DNA of 64,000 nucleotides from Oscillospiraceae bacterium (GTDB taxonomy: Bacteria > Bacillota > Clostridia > Oscillospirales > Ruminococcaceae), in NCBI GenBank assembly GCA_017435565.1, contig JAFSEU010000026.1:1-64000 (forward strand). Reading direction: 5' to 3'. Shown here piece by piece: positions 1 through 8,552 of the stretch; position 1 is the stretch's first letter, and each line of letters opens with the position of its first letter. The notes beneath the pieces are model-generated. The model was not told the DNA's origin. It saw only the letters and a program-made list of their open reading frames with translations, and searched no databases. The position numbers and the translations under genes are program-made.

Positions 1-1
1 A

Positions 2-121
2 AAGAAGGATTTACGTGTTGATATCTGCTCAAACTGCCATCCCTACTTCACAGGTAAGCAGAAGCTTGTTGATACAGGCGGACGTGTTGACAGATTCAAG
101 AAGCGTTTCAACATCGACTAA
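2..121 (+). CDS. rpmE: 50S ribosomal protein L31 (C-terminal part)
   Basis: The window opens inside this gene; 39 codons and the stop remain. The frame reads [20 protein letters not shown] and then a short basic tail, the usual C-terminal half of L31, a large-subunit ribosomal protein. The [13 protein letters not shown] motif is highly characteristic and contains the second Cys pair of the zinc-binding form of L31. The start and any upstream neighbour lie outside the window. A hairpin terminator follows at 143-178, so the gene ends its transcription unit here. Confidence 0.93.
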   Translation, partial: KKDLRVDICSNCHPYFTGKQKLVDTGGRVDRFKKRFNID

Positions 122-142
122 GAACATTACTATACCGAACCG

Positions 143-178
143 GCCCATAGCAATATCACAGTTGCATGGGCTTGTTTT
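143..178 (+). terminator. Intrinsic terminator after rpmE
   Basis: The stem GCCCAT-a-GCAA pairs with TTGC-ATGGGC around an 8-base loop and is followed by TTGTTTT. It lies just after the L31 stop codon. Confidence 0.75.
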
Positions 179-232
179 CGCTTATATTTTAAGTTTAATA
201 TTATTTTAAGCTTTTGACATATATTATTATTT

Positions 233-853
233 ATGGGATACATCACAATCAGAGGCAACGCCGAGGACAGGTTTGTTGAAAAGCATTCCGAATTCATCGG
301 CTATATATGCCACGTTGAAACAAACGACGAGGCGGTTGAATTTATCAACAAAATCAAAGCAATGCACCGCAAAGCGACACATAATGTCTATGCATATATT
401 CTGCGACAGGGAAATACTTCACGCTACAGTGATGACGGTGAGCCGCAGGGGACTGCGGGCGTGCCGGTTCTGCAGGTGTTGAGCAAAAACGGACTTACCG
501 ATGTGTGCTGCGTTGTAACAAGATATTTTGGCGGGATTCTGCTCGGCGGAGGCGGTCTTGTCAGGGCTTATTCGCACGCTGCGGCAATTTCCGTCAGCGC
601 TGCGGAAGTTCTTAATATGTGTGAATGCTACCGCTGCTCTGTCGAATGCGACTATTCGCTTTACGGCAAAATTTCATATATTTTGCCTGAGTTTGAGATA
701 ATTACCGAAGGCTCTGACTTTTCGGACGTTGTCAGGCTGACTTTGCTTATCAAGGCGGAAAAGTTTGACGATTTTTATAAAAAGCTTGTCGATACGGCGA
801 ACGGCTCGGTTGAGATGACAAAATCAGAGCTTTTGTTTGAGAACTTCAACTGA
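233..853 (+). CDS. YigZ/IMPACT family protein
   Basis: The 206-residue product has the N-terminal UPF0029/IMPACT fold. Diagnostic stretches are EFIGYICHV near residue 21, HNVYAYI near 50, SDDGEPQGTAG near 66 and VTRYFGGILLGGGGLVRAY near 96. The C-terminal 70 residues fit the DUF1949 domain. Family members are thought to bind RNA or ribosomes, and the mammalian relative regulates the eIF2alpha kinase GCN2; the bacterial role is not settled. The start at 233 matches the family N-terminus but has no clear Shine-Dalgarno sequence. A TTGACA at 214-219 sits close upstream, so the message may be nearly leaderless. The following gene begins 47 bases downstream on the same strand. Confidence 0.88.
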   Translation: MGYITIRGNAEDRFVEKHSEFIGYICHVETNDEAVEFINKIKAMHRKATHNVYAYILRQGNTSRYSDDGEPQGTAGVPVLQVLSKNGLTDVCCVVTRYFGGILLGGGGLVRAYSHAAAISVSAAEVLNMCECYRCSVECDYSLYGKISYILPEFEIITEGSDFSDVVRLTLLIKAEKFDDFYKKLVDTANGSVEMTKSELLFENFN

Positions 854-900
854 GCTTTCCAAAGCTTTGTGGGGAGATATGCTTTAAGGGGCGGTGTGTT

Positions 901-1908
901 TTGAATATCAGGGAACAGACTGAACTGATCGAGAATGAAACCTTGTGTGAATTTGCTTGCAAATCCGCAGATGTCGCCAGTGCAAGGAGGGTTCGCTTTG
1001 AGGAAAAGTGCGACCTGCGCACGGCATTTCAGCGTGACAGGGACAGGGTTATTCACTCAAAGGCGTTTCGCTGCTTAAAGCACAAGACGCAGGTTTTTCT
1101 TGCGCCTGTCGGCGACACTTTCAGAACAAGACTTACTCATACACTTGAAGTTTCGCAGATTGCGCGCACAATTTCGCGTGCATTAAAATTAAATGAGGAT
1201 TTGACCGAGGCAATCGCTCTTGCCCACGACTTAGGGCATACACCCTTCGGTCACGCAGGGGAATATGCGCTCAATGAGGTCTGCCCCTACGGCTTCAAGC
1301 ATTATCTGCAAAGCGTGCGGATAGTGGATTATATTGAAAATTGCGGCGAAGGCTTAAATCTGACGTATGAAGTCAAAAACGGAATTGCCTGCCACGGGAG
1401 CGACAAATTTGCGCAGACCGCTGAAGGAAATGTTGTCCGCCTGAGCGATAAAATCGCATATATAAACCATGATATAGATGACGCTGTTTTTGCAAAGGCT
1501 CTTGATGAAAATGATTTGCCCGGATTTGCAATTAGCATTCTGGGAAGCACTAAAAGCCGCAGAATCAGCACGATGGTTGAGTCTGTTGTAAATCACGGCG
1601 CTGAAAATATTGCAATGGACGATCTCACCAAAAAAGCACACGATGAGCTTCGCAGCTTTCTTTTTGAAAATGTCTACAGCAGTGCGAAGGCAAAGCAAGA
1701 GGACGAAAAGGCGATGCATATCGTGAAAATGCTGTATAAATATTACGACGCACATCCGCAGAAGCTTCCCTGCGAGTATCTTGCAATTATGAAGCGGTTT
1801 GACAAGGAAAGGGCTGTGTGCGACTTTATTTCCGGTCTTTCTGACCAGTATGCAATAGATTTGTTTACAGAACTGTACATTCCCAAAAGCTGGGGAAGGT
1901 TCAGATAA
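901..1908 (+). CDS. dgt: dGTPase-like HD-domain triphosphohydrolase
   Basis: The 335-residue protein belongs to the deoxyguanosinetriphosphate triphosphohydrolase-like family, which cleaves dNTPs to a deoxynucleoside and triphosphate. It shows the HD-superfamily metal ligands in order: FRTRLTHTLEVSQIARTI (first His) around residue 75, ALAHDLGHTPFGHAGE (the HD pair) around 108, and a later Asp in KIAYINHDIDDA around 190. The N-terminal RDRDRVIHSKAFRCLKHKTQ is also typical. The start is TTG at 901. It precedes dnaG by 15-21 bases, the usual clostridial dgt-dnaG-rpoD order, so nucleotide housekeeping and replication priming are probably co-transcribed. Confidence 0.9.
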   Translation: MNIREQTELIENETLCEFACKSADVASARRVRFEEKCDLRTAFQRDRDRVIHSKAFRCLKHKTQVFLAPVGDTFRTRLTHTLEVSQIARTISRALKLNEDLTEAIALAHDLGHTPFGHAGEYALNEVCPYGFKHYLQSVRIVDYIENCGEGLNLTYEVKNGIACHGSDKFAQTAEGNVVRLSDKIAYINHDIDDAVFAKALDENDLPGFAISILGSTKSRRISTMVESVVNHGAENIAMDDLTKKAHDELRSFLFENVYSSAKAKQEDEKAMHIVKMLYKYYDAHPQKLPCEYLAIMKRFDKERAVCDFISGLSDQYAIDLFTELYIPKSWGRFR

Positions 1909-1929
1909 TATCGCAAGGAGGGGTTGGAT

Positions 1930-3702
1930 TTGGCTTTTTCGGAAGAGTTTATCTATCAGCTCAGACAGGCAAATCCGATTGAATCCGTAGCGGCTTCATA
2001 TGCCGAGCTTAAAAGGACGGGAAGTGAGTATAAATGCTGCTGTCCGTTTCATTCGGAAAAGACTCCTTCGTGCTATATTCACCCGGCACAGCAGTATTTC
2101 CATTGCTTTGGCTGCAATGCCGGCGGCGACGTAATAACCTTTATAAAGCTTGCCGAGAATCTTGATTATGTCGAGGCAATTAAATTTCTGGCGCAAAGAG
2201 CAGGCATACCTATGCCTGAGGATAATTTCAACAATAAAGGTGCACAGTTGAAATCACGCTGCCTTGAAATAAATCGGCAGACTGCAAATTTTTATTACAA
2301 ACATCTTTTTTCCGATGAAGGAAAAGTGGCAAGGGCATATCTTGCAAACAGAGGCATAAAGGCGGAAACCGTCAAAAAATTCGGAATCGGTTTTTCTCCC
2401 GATAACTGGGATTCGCTGAAAAAGCATCTGCTGTCACTCGGTTTTTATGAGGACGAGCTTTTGGCTGCAGGCGTTGTGACGCAAAGCTCAAGACAGGGCG
2501 CATCTGCAAAGACCTTCGACTTTTTCAGGGCAAGAGTGATGTTTCCGATTGTCGATTTAAGGGGAAATGTGATTGCCTTTGGCGGAAGGCGCATTGATGG
2601 CAAGAAAGAAAGCAAATACCTCAATTCGAGGGAGAATATAATATATCACAAGGGCAGGCATCTGTTTGCTCTCAATATCGCAAAAAAATCCGACGTCAAA
2701 CAGCTTATTCTCACCGAAGGATATATGGATACGGTTTCGCTGCACCAGGCAGGCTTTGATAATGCCTGTGCTATCTTAGGAACGGCTATGACCGCTGAAC
2801 AGGCGAGAATCGTCAAGCCCTATTGCGATGAGATAGTTCTGGCGCTCGACGCTGACGCCGCAGGGCAGACTGCTATTGCAAGGACGATAAATATTCTGAG
2901 CGAGGTCGGAATAAGGGCGCGAGTTTTAAAAATTCACGATGCAAAGGACCCTGACGAGTTTATCAAAAAATTCGGCAGCGATGAGTTTAAGCGCATTGTC
3001 AATCATTCGGGCGACGCTGTGAATTTTCAGCTCGAACGCTGTATGCAAGGGCTTGATTTGCAGACCGAAAGCGGCAAGAGTGAATATCTGAAACGATGTG
3101 TGAAAATTCTTGCCGACATCAATAACCCTATTGAGCGCGAGGTCTATACCTCAAAGCTTGCAAATGAAATGGAGATAAATCCGGCTGTTCTAAGCAATTC
3201 TGTTGCGCGGAGCATAAAAAGCCGTGATATAAACCGTGAAAGAAAGGAACGCAAGAACATTGCCTCCACTATTACGGCAAAGGATGATCTGAACCCGCAG
3301 TCGGCTGCAATGCTGCGCCAAAGCCGTGCTGAGGAGGGGATTATCGCTTATCTGCTTCGCTTTCAGGATGAGGCAGAGGCTATTGAAGCGAAAATTCCGC
3401 CCGATGGGTTTGTCACCGATTTTAACAAAAAGCTGTATAAGGCTTTGCTTTATGCGATCAACAGCAGCACCGACTTCTGTCTGAGTATGCTTGCAAGTGA
3501 ATTGACCCCCGGTGAAATGGGCAGAATAACGGGAATAGAGGCGAAATTCAGCGGTATTCCGCTTGGCGAGAAACAGCTTGCCGAATGCGTGCGCACTCTT
3601 TCCGATTATCACACATTTTCCGAGGTTCGGCGAGGCGGCGATATATCGGACGAGGAACTGCTCAGAATCCAGCAGGCTTACAGCGATTCAGATAAATCCT
3701 GA
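1930..3702 (+). CDS. dnaG: DNA primase
   Basis: DnaG makes the RNA primers for replication. The N-terminal CHC2 zinc ribbon is complete (C-P-F-H then HCFGC, residues about 38-62). The catalytic core follows, with FGGRRIDGK near 220. The TOPRIM domain is seen as LTEGYMDTVSL near 260 and LALDADAAGQTA near 305. The C-terminal 150 residues would hold the helicase-binding domain. A TTG at 1924 is also in frame, but the strong AAGGAGGGG at 1915-1923 leaves it only two bases of spacing, while TTG at 1930 has about eight. I therefore prefer 1930, giving 590 residues. rpoD follows about 47 bases downstream. Confidence 0.95.
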   Translation: MAFSEEFIYQLRQANPIESVAASYAELKRTGSEYKCCCPFHSEKTPSCYIHPAQQYFHCFGCNAGGDVITFIKLAENLDYVEAIKFLAQRAGIPMPEDNFNNKGAQLKSRCLEINRQTANFYYKHLFSDEGKVARAYLANRGIKAETVKKFGIGFSPDNWDSLKKHLLSLGFYEDELLAAGVVTQSSRQGASAKTFDFFRARVMFPIVDLRGNVIAFGGRRIDGKKESKYLNSRENIIYHKGRHLFALNIAKKSDVKQLILTEGYMDTVSLHQAGFDNACAILGTAMTAEQARIVKPYCDEIVLALDADAAGQTAIARTINILSEVGIRARVLKIHDAKDPDEFIKKFGSDEFKRIVNHSGDAVNFQLERCMQGLDLQTESGKSEYLKRCVKILADINNPIEREVYTSKLANEMEINPAVLSNSVARSIKSRDINRERKERKNIASTITAKDDLNPQSAAMLRQSRAEEGIIAYLLRFQDEAEAIEAKIPPDGFVTDFNKKLYKALLYAINSSTDFCLSMLASELTPGEMGRITGIEAKFSGIPLGEKQLAECVRTLSDYHTFSEVRRGGDISDEELLRIQQAYSDSDKS

Positions 3703-3749
3703 AAATATAAAGCGGTATTTTTGCTGCACAAATGAAAGGAATGTCAATA

Positions 3750-4832
3750 ATGTCAGAAAAACACAATAGCATCGATAGTCTTATTGAACACGGACGTGTG
3801 ACAGGCAAGCTTTCGACAAAGGAAATTACAGATGCGCTTGAGGAAATGGACTATGATGTTGAGCAGATGGATAGGTTCTATGACAGCTGCGCAAGTCTTA
3901 ATATTGAAATTGTAGAGGATTTTTCGCTTGATGACGACCTCAAAATGCGAATGGACGGTAATCTTACCGACGATCTGGAGCTGTCTCTTTCTACGGAAGG
4001 CATTGCCATTGACGACCCTGTAAAAATTTACTTGAAGGAAATAGGCAGAGTGCCGCTTCTGACGGCGGAGGAAGAAATTGAAATTGCACAGCGTATGGCA
4101 AATGGCGATTCCTATGCAAAAAAGCGTCTTGCCGAGGCAAATCTGCGACTTGTTGTAAGCATTGCAAAGCGCTATGTGGGAAGAGGAATGCAGTTTCTTG
4201 ACCTTATTCAGGAGGGTAACCTCGGTCTTATCAAGGCTGTTGAAAAGTTTGACCATACAAAGGGCTTCAAGTTTTCGACTTATGCAACCTGGTGGATAAG
4301 ACAGGCTATTACAAGAGCAATTGCCGACCAGGCAAGGACTATCCGTATCCCCGTGCATATGGTTGAAACTATCACCAAGGTAAAGAAAATATCCAGTCAG
4401 CTTCTGCATGAAAACGGACACGACCCGACGGCTGACGAAATTGCCGAAAAGCTTGAGATGCCTGTTGAACGAGTAAGAGAGATTATGCGAATCGCGCAGG
4501 ACCCTGTTTCTCTTGAAACACCTATCGGTGAGGAGGAGGACAGCCATCTCGGCGACTTCATTCCCGATGATGACGCACCTGCACCTGCTGAGGCTGCTTC
4601 AAATATGCTTCTCAAAGAACAGCTTAATGAGGTTCTTGACACACTTACCGAGCGCGAAGCAAAGGTTTTGCGTCTGCGTTTCGGTCTTATCGACGGCAGG
4701 TCCCGCACTCTTGAAGAGGTCGGCAAGGAGTTTGAAGTAACACGTGAGCGTATCCGCCAGATTGAGGCAAAGGCTCTGCGTAAACTGCGCCATCCATCCA
4801 GAAGCCGCAAGGTAAAGGATTTTCTTGAATAA
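3750..4832 (+). CDS. rpoD: Primary (sigma-70) RNA polymerase sigma factor
   Basis: This is the housekeeping sigma factor, about 360 residues, that directs RNA polymerase to -35/-10 promoters. Region 1.2 is seen at [17 protein letters not shown]. Region 2 contains [20 protein letters not shown] and [13 protein letters not shown]. Region 3 begins at [11 protein letters not shown], and region 4 ends with the helix-turn-helix [20 protein letters not shown]. The in-frame ATG at 3732 lies before the AAAGGAA at 3735-3741. ATG 3750 is spaced about 8-9 bases after that sequence, so I choose it. The gene closes the dgt-dnaG-rpoD unit and is followed by a terminator. Many promoters in this window match the TTGACA-N17-TATAAT sequence such a factor recognises. 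Confidence 0.96.
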   Translation: MSEKHNSIDSLIEHGRVTGKLSTKEITDALEEMDYDVEQMDRFYDSCASLNIEIVEDFSLDDDLKMRMDGNLTDDLELSLSTEGIAIDDPVKIYLKEIGRVPLLTAEEEIEIAQRMANGDSYAKKRLAEANLRLVVSIAKRYVGRGMQFLDLIQEGNLGLIKAVEKFDHTKGFKFSTYATWWIRQAITRAIADQARTIRIPVHMVETITKVKKISSQLLHENGHDPTADEIAEKLEMPVERVREIMRIAQDPVSLETPIGEEEDSHLGDFIPDDDAPAPAEAASNMLLKEQLNEVLDTLTEREAKVLRLRFGLIDGRSRTLEEVGKEFEVTRERIRQIEAKALRKLRHPSRSRKVKDFLE

Positions 4833-4851
4833 TATTATCGCTTGTGAGTAC

Positions 4852-4890
4852 AAAGCGGATTGCATTTAAAGCAGTCCGCTTTATTTTTTT
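4852..4890 (+). terminator. Intrinsic terminator after rpoD
   Basis: AAAGCGGATTGC and GCAGTCCGCTTT form a 12-base stem with one G-T type mismatch around a 7-base loop, followed by ATTTTTTTT. Confidence 0.85.
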
Positions 4891-4901
4891 TAAAAAAATG
4901 C

Positions 4902-4930
4902 TTGACAAAGTGATATGTGTGTGTTATACT
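4902..4930 (+). promoter_or_regulatory. Promoter of the gntR-ABC operon
   Basis: TTGACA (4902-4907), a 17-base spacer and TATACT (4925-4930) lie just after the rpoD terminator and 54 bases before the GntR start codon. Confidence 0.85.
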
Positions 4931-4940
4931 CTAAGTGTAA

Positions 4941-4960
4941 TAGCTCGGATAGTACAGCTA
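4941..4960 (+). promoter_or_regulatory. Candidate GntR operator dyad
   Basis: The inverted repeat TAGCT-N10-AGCTA begins a few bases after the expected transcription start. Its position suits autorepression by the adjacent YtrA-type GntR protein. The assignment is inferred from position and symmetry only. Confidence 0.4.
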
Positions 4961-4983
4961 ATGCAGATGGTGAGGTGAAATTT

Positions 4984-5358
4984 ATGGTGTTTTTTGAGAT
5001 TGATTTGAAAAGCCGAACCCCGATATATGAGCAGATTTATAAAAAGACAGTTGAGCTTATAATCAAGGGTGAACTGAAGGAAAACGATCAGATGCCGTCT
5101 GTTCGGGCGCTTTCTGCCGAAATCAGCGTAAATCCAAATACTATCACAAAAGCATATGCACTGCTTGAAAAGGACGGAATTATTTATTCGCTTTCGGGCA
5201 GAGGCAGCTTTGTGGCTAAAGTCGAGCTTGAAAAGGTTGCAGATTTTCTGCTTGCCGATTTTGACAGGTGCGCACTCGATGCACTTGAGTCAGGAATAAG
5301 CCCTTCAATTCTGGTGGATAGAATCAATACTCTGAGCAAGAAAACCGATATTACCTAA
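4984..5358 (+). CDS. GntR-family (YtrA subfamily) transcriptional regulator
   Basis: This 124-residue regulator has only the winged-helix DNA-binding domain and a short helical tail, as in the YtrA subfamily. The N-terminus FEIDLKSRTPIYEQIYKK is typical, and the recognition region reads VRALSAEISVNPNTITKAY. It lacks the long effector domain of other GntR proteins. The start at 4984 follows GGTGAGGTGA; an upstream in-frame ATG at 4915 would overlap the promoter and is rejected. The ABC ATPase gene begins 18 bases later. YtrA-type genes usually repress the ABC transporter operon they head, often one responding to cell-envelope stress; that role is inferred here. Confidence 0.9.
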   Translation: MVFFEIDLKSRTPIYEQIYKKTVELIIKGELKENDQMPSVRALSAEISVNPNTITKAYALLEKDGIIYSLSGRGSFVAKVELEKVADFLLADFDRCALDALESGISPSILVDRINTLSKKTDIT

Positions 5359-5376
5359 TAAAGGAGGATAAATATT

Positions 5377-6276
5377 ATGATAGAATTTTTGGATGCTACA
5401 AAAAAATTTGATGATAAAGTAGCTGTTGACAACATCAATCTTCAGATTCCGACCGGCTCGTGCTTCGGCCTTCTCGGTTCAAACGGTGCCGGAAAATCAA
5501 CAATGCTGAGAATGATTTCCGGTGTTTATGAATGTGACGGGGGCAAGGTTGCTGTTGACGGTGTTGATGTTTATAACAATAACAGTGTGAAGGAACGCAT
5601 TTTTTTCATTAACGACGAAACGATTCAGTTCACCACAATGACTTTAAAAGAGCTTAAGAATTTCTATAAGCCGTATTACCCGAATTTTTCCGACGAGATT
5701 TTTGATAAGCTCAATGCAATAATCAAGCTGCCCGAAAAGCGCAAGCTTTCGACGTTTTCAAAGGGTATGAAGCGTCAGGCGGTTGTGATTGTCGGCCTTG
5801 CGTGCCAGACCGATTACATTATGCTGGACGAGGCGTTTGACGGACTTGACCCCACAATGCGAATAATCGTAAAGAAAATGATTATTGACGCTATGGCAAG
5901 CCGCAATCTTACAGCGATTATTTCATCGCATAACCTTATGGAGATGAGTGAGCTCTGCGACAGAGTGGCGCTTGTACACAACGGAAAAATCGTATTTTCC
6001 AACGAGGTTGGCAGCCACGATATCATCAAGATTCAGACTGCATTTGCGCAGGAGGTTACGACTGAAATGCTTATTGAACAGGGAATCGAGGTTCTGCATT
6101 TTGATGCAAAGGGCAGCGTCTGCAACATTATTATCAAGGGCGAAATTGATGAGGTCAGGGCAAAGCTTGATAAATTCGAGCCGTCGTTTGTTGATACGAT
6201 TGATCTGACGCTTGATGAAATATTTATTTACGAAATGGAGGGACTTGGCTATGACTTCGACTCAATCGGTGAATAA
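5377..6276 (+). CDS. ABC transporter ATP-binding protein (YtrB-like)
   Basis: The 299-residue nucleotide-binding subunit has Walker A in LLGSNGAGKSTML (near residue 35), the degenerate signature FSKGMKRQ (near 128), Walker B in YIMLDEAFDGLD (near 147) and the switch histidine in IISSHNLMEMSE. It has the 70-residue C-terminal extension common in ABC-2-type exporters. A strong Shine-Dalgarno sequence (AAAGGAGG) precedes ATG 5377. Its end overlaps the next gene, the membrane partner, so the two are probably translationally coupled. The substrate is unknown; related systems act in antibiotic or envelope-stress response. Confidence 0.92.
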   Translation: MIEFLDATKKFDDKVAVDNINLQIPTGSCFGLLGSNGAGKSTMLRMISGVYECDGGKVAVDGVDVYNNNSVKERIFFINDETIQFTTMTLKELKNFYKPYYPNFSDEIFDKLNAIIKLPEKRKLSTFSKGMKRQAVVIVGLACQTDYIMLDEAFDGLDPTMRIIVKKMIIDAMASRNLTAIISSHNLMEMSELCDRVALVHNGKIVFSNEVGSHDIIKIQTAFAQEVTTEMLIEQGIEVLHFDAKGSVCNIIIKGEIDEVRAKLDKFEPSFVDTIDLTLDEIFIYEMEGLGYDFDSIGE

Positions 6277-7936
6277 AAGAAAAAATCCGACCTTTATCTG
6301 GTTTAAGCAGCAGGTATCCAGGTCGATGGTCTTCGGTATTCTGATTATCATTCTGATGTTCTTTGTCAATCTGCTGCAGATAAATGAGCTGACGAATTAT
6401 GCTTACGGCAAAGACTCGGTTATTGATTTTGTTTCACAGACCGCTTATATCTCCGATGTGTATAGGAGTATAATGTTTCTGTGCTATCTTCTTGTGTTTG
6501 CCGTGCTTGCAAAGAATTTCAGACATCTTTATAAAAAGAGTATTGCCGACACGGTTTATGCACTGCCGATTTCCAATAATCAGAGGTTTATCGGCTCGCT
6601 TCTTGCAAGCTTTGCCATGATTGTTGTTCCGATGCTTATTTCGATTCTGATGACAATTGTGTATTATTCGGCTTCAACGGGAGCTTCGCAGTATTTTGAC
6701 GAAATGCTGAAAAACTCGAAGATTACCGATAGCGACTTTATCTGGGTGTTTGCAAATCTGGGCTTTGCACAGCTTGCAAATATGCTGTTTATGTTTGGTG
6801 CGGCATTGTTTGTTTTTTGCTGCTGCGGTGAGTTTTTTGACTCGATTGTCTACACAGGTGTTTTCAGTGCTATTGCACTGGTTATTTACTACATTTCCTA
6901 TTCGATTACTCAGGGTGCCAGCGGTAACTATTACTGGAGTTACGGCAACGAACCGATGATTCTTCATTATCTTTCGCCGTTTTCGCCTTTGATGCTGTAC
7001 AGCTATGAGCTGATTCTTACGCCGTATTTTTATAATTATTACGGTGAACCTCCGACGGGTAATGAGATTGCAAAGGATGACTTTGTTTCATACTATCTCA
7101 TTATTTTTGCGATTGCACTTGTACTGATTGCACTTTCATTTTTGCTTCATTCAAAGCGCAAGTCCGAGCACGTCGGACAGCCGTTTGCATATAAGCCTTT
7201 CTATTACATTATCACATCAATCGCATTTCTGCTTTCGGGTGTCGGATTTTTCATGTCATATCTCAGCACACAGACACCTTATGACAGAACTTATTACCAC
7301 GGTGTTATGATTACGGTTCTGCTTGTTTCATTCTTTGCATTTCTTGTGGTCGAGGTTATTGCAGAGCGTAAAAAGCGCCCCACCAAAAAGCGCATTATTC
7401 AGGGTGCGGTAAGATTTACTGCGGTTTTTGTTGTCGGAATTGCAATTTCGGCAATCGGCTCGACAATCGGCATAAAGAATGCATATGACACGCCAATCAA
7501 AACTGATGACGTCACATCGGTTTATCTCAGCATCAATGCCTGGGAGGATTCCACAGAGTATGATGATTACGGTTACCCGATATATACAAATGAGATTATG
7601 CAGTCTCCGCTTGTAAACGGCGCTTCGTTCACCGATGAAGAAGCAATTGCAAAGCTTGGCGCTGCGTGCGACCGATTCAATGAAATGATATATAACAACT
7701 ACAAAAACGAAGGCTATGAGGCTCTGTTCGGCGATTACAGCTATGAATATGATTTGGAAGACGGCGATGTTATGATCTACGGAATCTCAATTGAATTTAC
7801 CTATGAGGACGGCTCGGTTGAGAGCTATTATTATGACAAAAGCGTGGGCGATGATGTTGAAGCTTGGGCTTATGAGGCACTTGAAGATGAATTGCTTCTT
7901 TCAAAAATTGTTGATTATGAAGAATATTACAGATAA
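6251..7936 (+). CDS. ABC-2-type transporter membrane protein
   Basis: This roughly 561-residue integral membrane protein is the partner of the preceding ATPase. Hydrophobic segments appear near residues 25-45, 70-95, 120-145, 175-195, 205-230, 285-310, 325-345, 355-375 and 390-415. The last 140 residues form a soluble, acidic, tyrosine-rich domain (for example EYDDYGYPIY and DYSYEYDLEDGD) that is probably extracytoplasmic. I chose ATG 6251 because GGAGGG lies eight bases before it; an earlier in-frame codon at 6212 lies deep inside the ATPase gene. The start overlaps the ATPase stop by 26 bases. I cannot name the substrate. Confidence 0.82.
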   Translation: MTSTQSVNKRKNPTFIWFKQQVSRSMVFGILIIILMFFVNLLQINELTNYAYGKDSVIDFVSQTAYISDVYRSIMFLCYLLVFAVLAKNFRHLYKKSIADTVYALPISNNQRFIGSLLASFAMIVVPMLISILMTIVYYSASTGASQYFDEMLKNSKITDSDFIWVFANLGFAQLANMLFMFGAALFVFCCCGEFFDSIVYTGVFSAIALVIYYISYSITQGASGNYYWSYGNEPMILHYLSPFSPLMLYSYELILTPYFYNYYGEPPTGNEIAKDDFVSYYLIIFAIALVLIALSFLLHSKRKSEHVGQPFAYKPFYYIITSIAFLLSGVGFFMSYLSTQTPYDRTYYHGVMITVLLVSFFAFLVVEVIAERKKRPTKKRIIQGAVRFTAVFVVGIAISAIGSTIGIKNAYDTPIKTDDVTSVYLSINAWEDSTEYDDYGYPIYTNEIMQSPLVNGASFTDEEAIAKLGAACDRFNEMIYNNYKNEGYEALFGDYSYEYDLEDGDVMIYGISIEFTYEDGSVESYYYDKSVGDDVEAWAYEALEDELLLSKIVDYEEYYR

Positions 7937-7977
7937 TGATAAGAGATAAAAAAATATTCTGAACAAGAGAAAATGTG

Positions 7978-8012
7978 TTTCGGGTGTGCACTGAAAAATG
8001 CACACCCGAAAT
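7978..8012 (+). terminator. Intrinsic terminator after the ABC operon
   Basis: TTTCGGGTGTGCA and TGCACACCCGAAA form a perfect 13-base stem around an 8-base loop, followed by a run of T. Confidence 0.92.
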
Positions 8013-8038
8013 TTTTTTGAATTTTTTTACAAAACCTA

Positions 8039-8067
8039 TTGACAAATAAGAATTTGTGTGATATAAT
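8039..8067 (+). promoter_or_regulatory. Promoter of the perR-rubrerythrin genes
   Basis: A consensus TTGACA (8039-8044), 17-base spacer and TATAAT (8062-8067) precede the Fur-family gene. Confidence 0.9.
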
Positions 8068-8097
8068 CCTAATTAAGATAAGTTATCAATAAGGATT
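8065..8097 (+). promoter_or_regulatory. Candidate PerR/Fur operator
   Basis: GATAA-G-TTATC forms a perfect dyad centred at 8082 and sits inside a wider pair, AATCCT (8065-8070) and AGGATT (8092-8097). The 15 bases centred on 8082 have the 7-1-7 layout of Fur-family boxes, with five of seven arm positions symmetric. It overlaps the -10 edge and the transcription start, which suits autorepression. Confidence 0.5.
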
Positions 8098-8104
8098 GGT
8101 TATC

Positions 8105-8491
8105 GTGAATAAAACAAAGAATTGTAGAAATACAATACAGAAGCAGCTTATTTTTGAGGCTGTATATGCTTTGCAGAATCACCCGAGCGCCGATGAGATA
8201 TATGAGCAGGTTGTAAAATCTGCACCGAATATAAGCAAGGCAACGGTTTACCGTAATCTTTCGCTTATGAGCGAAAGTGGTGAGGTTTTGAAGATTGCCG
8301 TGCCGAATGCAAGTGACAGGTTTGATTTTAATACAATGCCTCATTATCATATGCTGTGCACAGGGTGCGGGCGCATATTTGACGTGCGAACAGATGCGTT
8401 TGATATTATGGAGAAGATAAGCGCCGGCGAGGAACTGGTAATTACCGGATATACGCTTATTTTTGAAGGTAAATGCAGCTGCTGCAGATAA
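8105..8491 (+). CDS. Fur-family regulator, probably PerR-like
   Basis: This 128-residue protein has the Fur winged helix (HPSADEIYEQVVKSAPNISKATVYRNL, split here across residues 25-50) and a C-terminal metal-binding domain with HYHMLCTGCGRI near residue 80. Two Cys-x2-Cys pairs, CTGC and CSCC at the extreme C-terminus, would form the structural zinc site. Its neighbour is rubrerythrin, which in anaerobes is a classic PerR target, so a peroxide-sensing role is likely. A TTG at 8096 directly abuts AAGGA; the GTG at 8105 has nine bases of spacing and is the better start. Confidence 0.87.
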   Translation: MNKTKNCRNTIQKQLIFEAVYALQNHPSADEIYEQVVKSAPNISKATVYRNLSLMSESGEVLKIAVPNASDRFDFNTMPHYHMLCTGCGRIFDVRTDAFDIMEKISAGEELVITGYTLIFEGKCSCCR

Positions 8492-8552
8492 GGTTATAAT
8501 TCCGCAAAAAGCGGATTTAAAATAATAATGCTTTTAAAGGAGAGTTACCGAT

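Noticed and set aside
3753..4547. 264-codon open frame antisense to rpoD
   Set aside because: It lies wholly inside the strongly supported sigma factor gene and its translation has no domain-like pattern.
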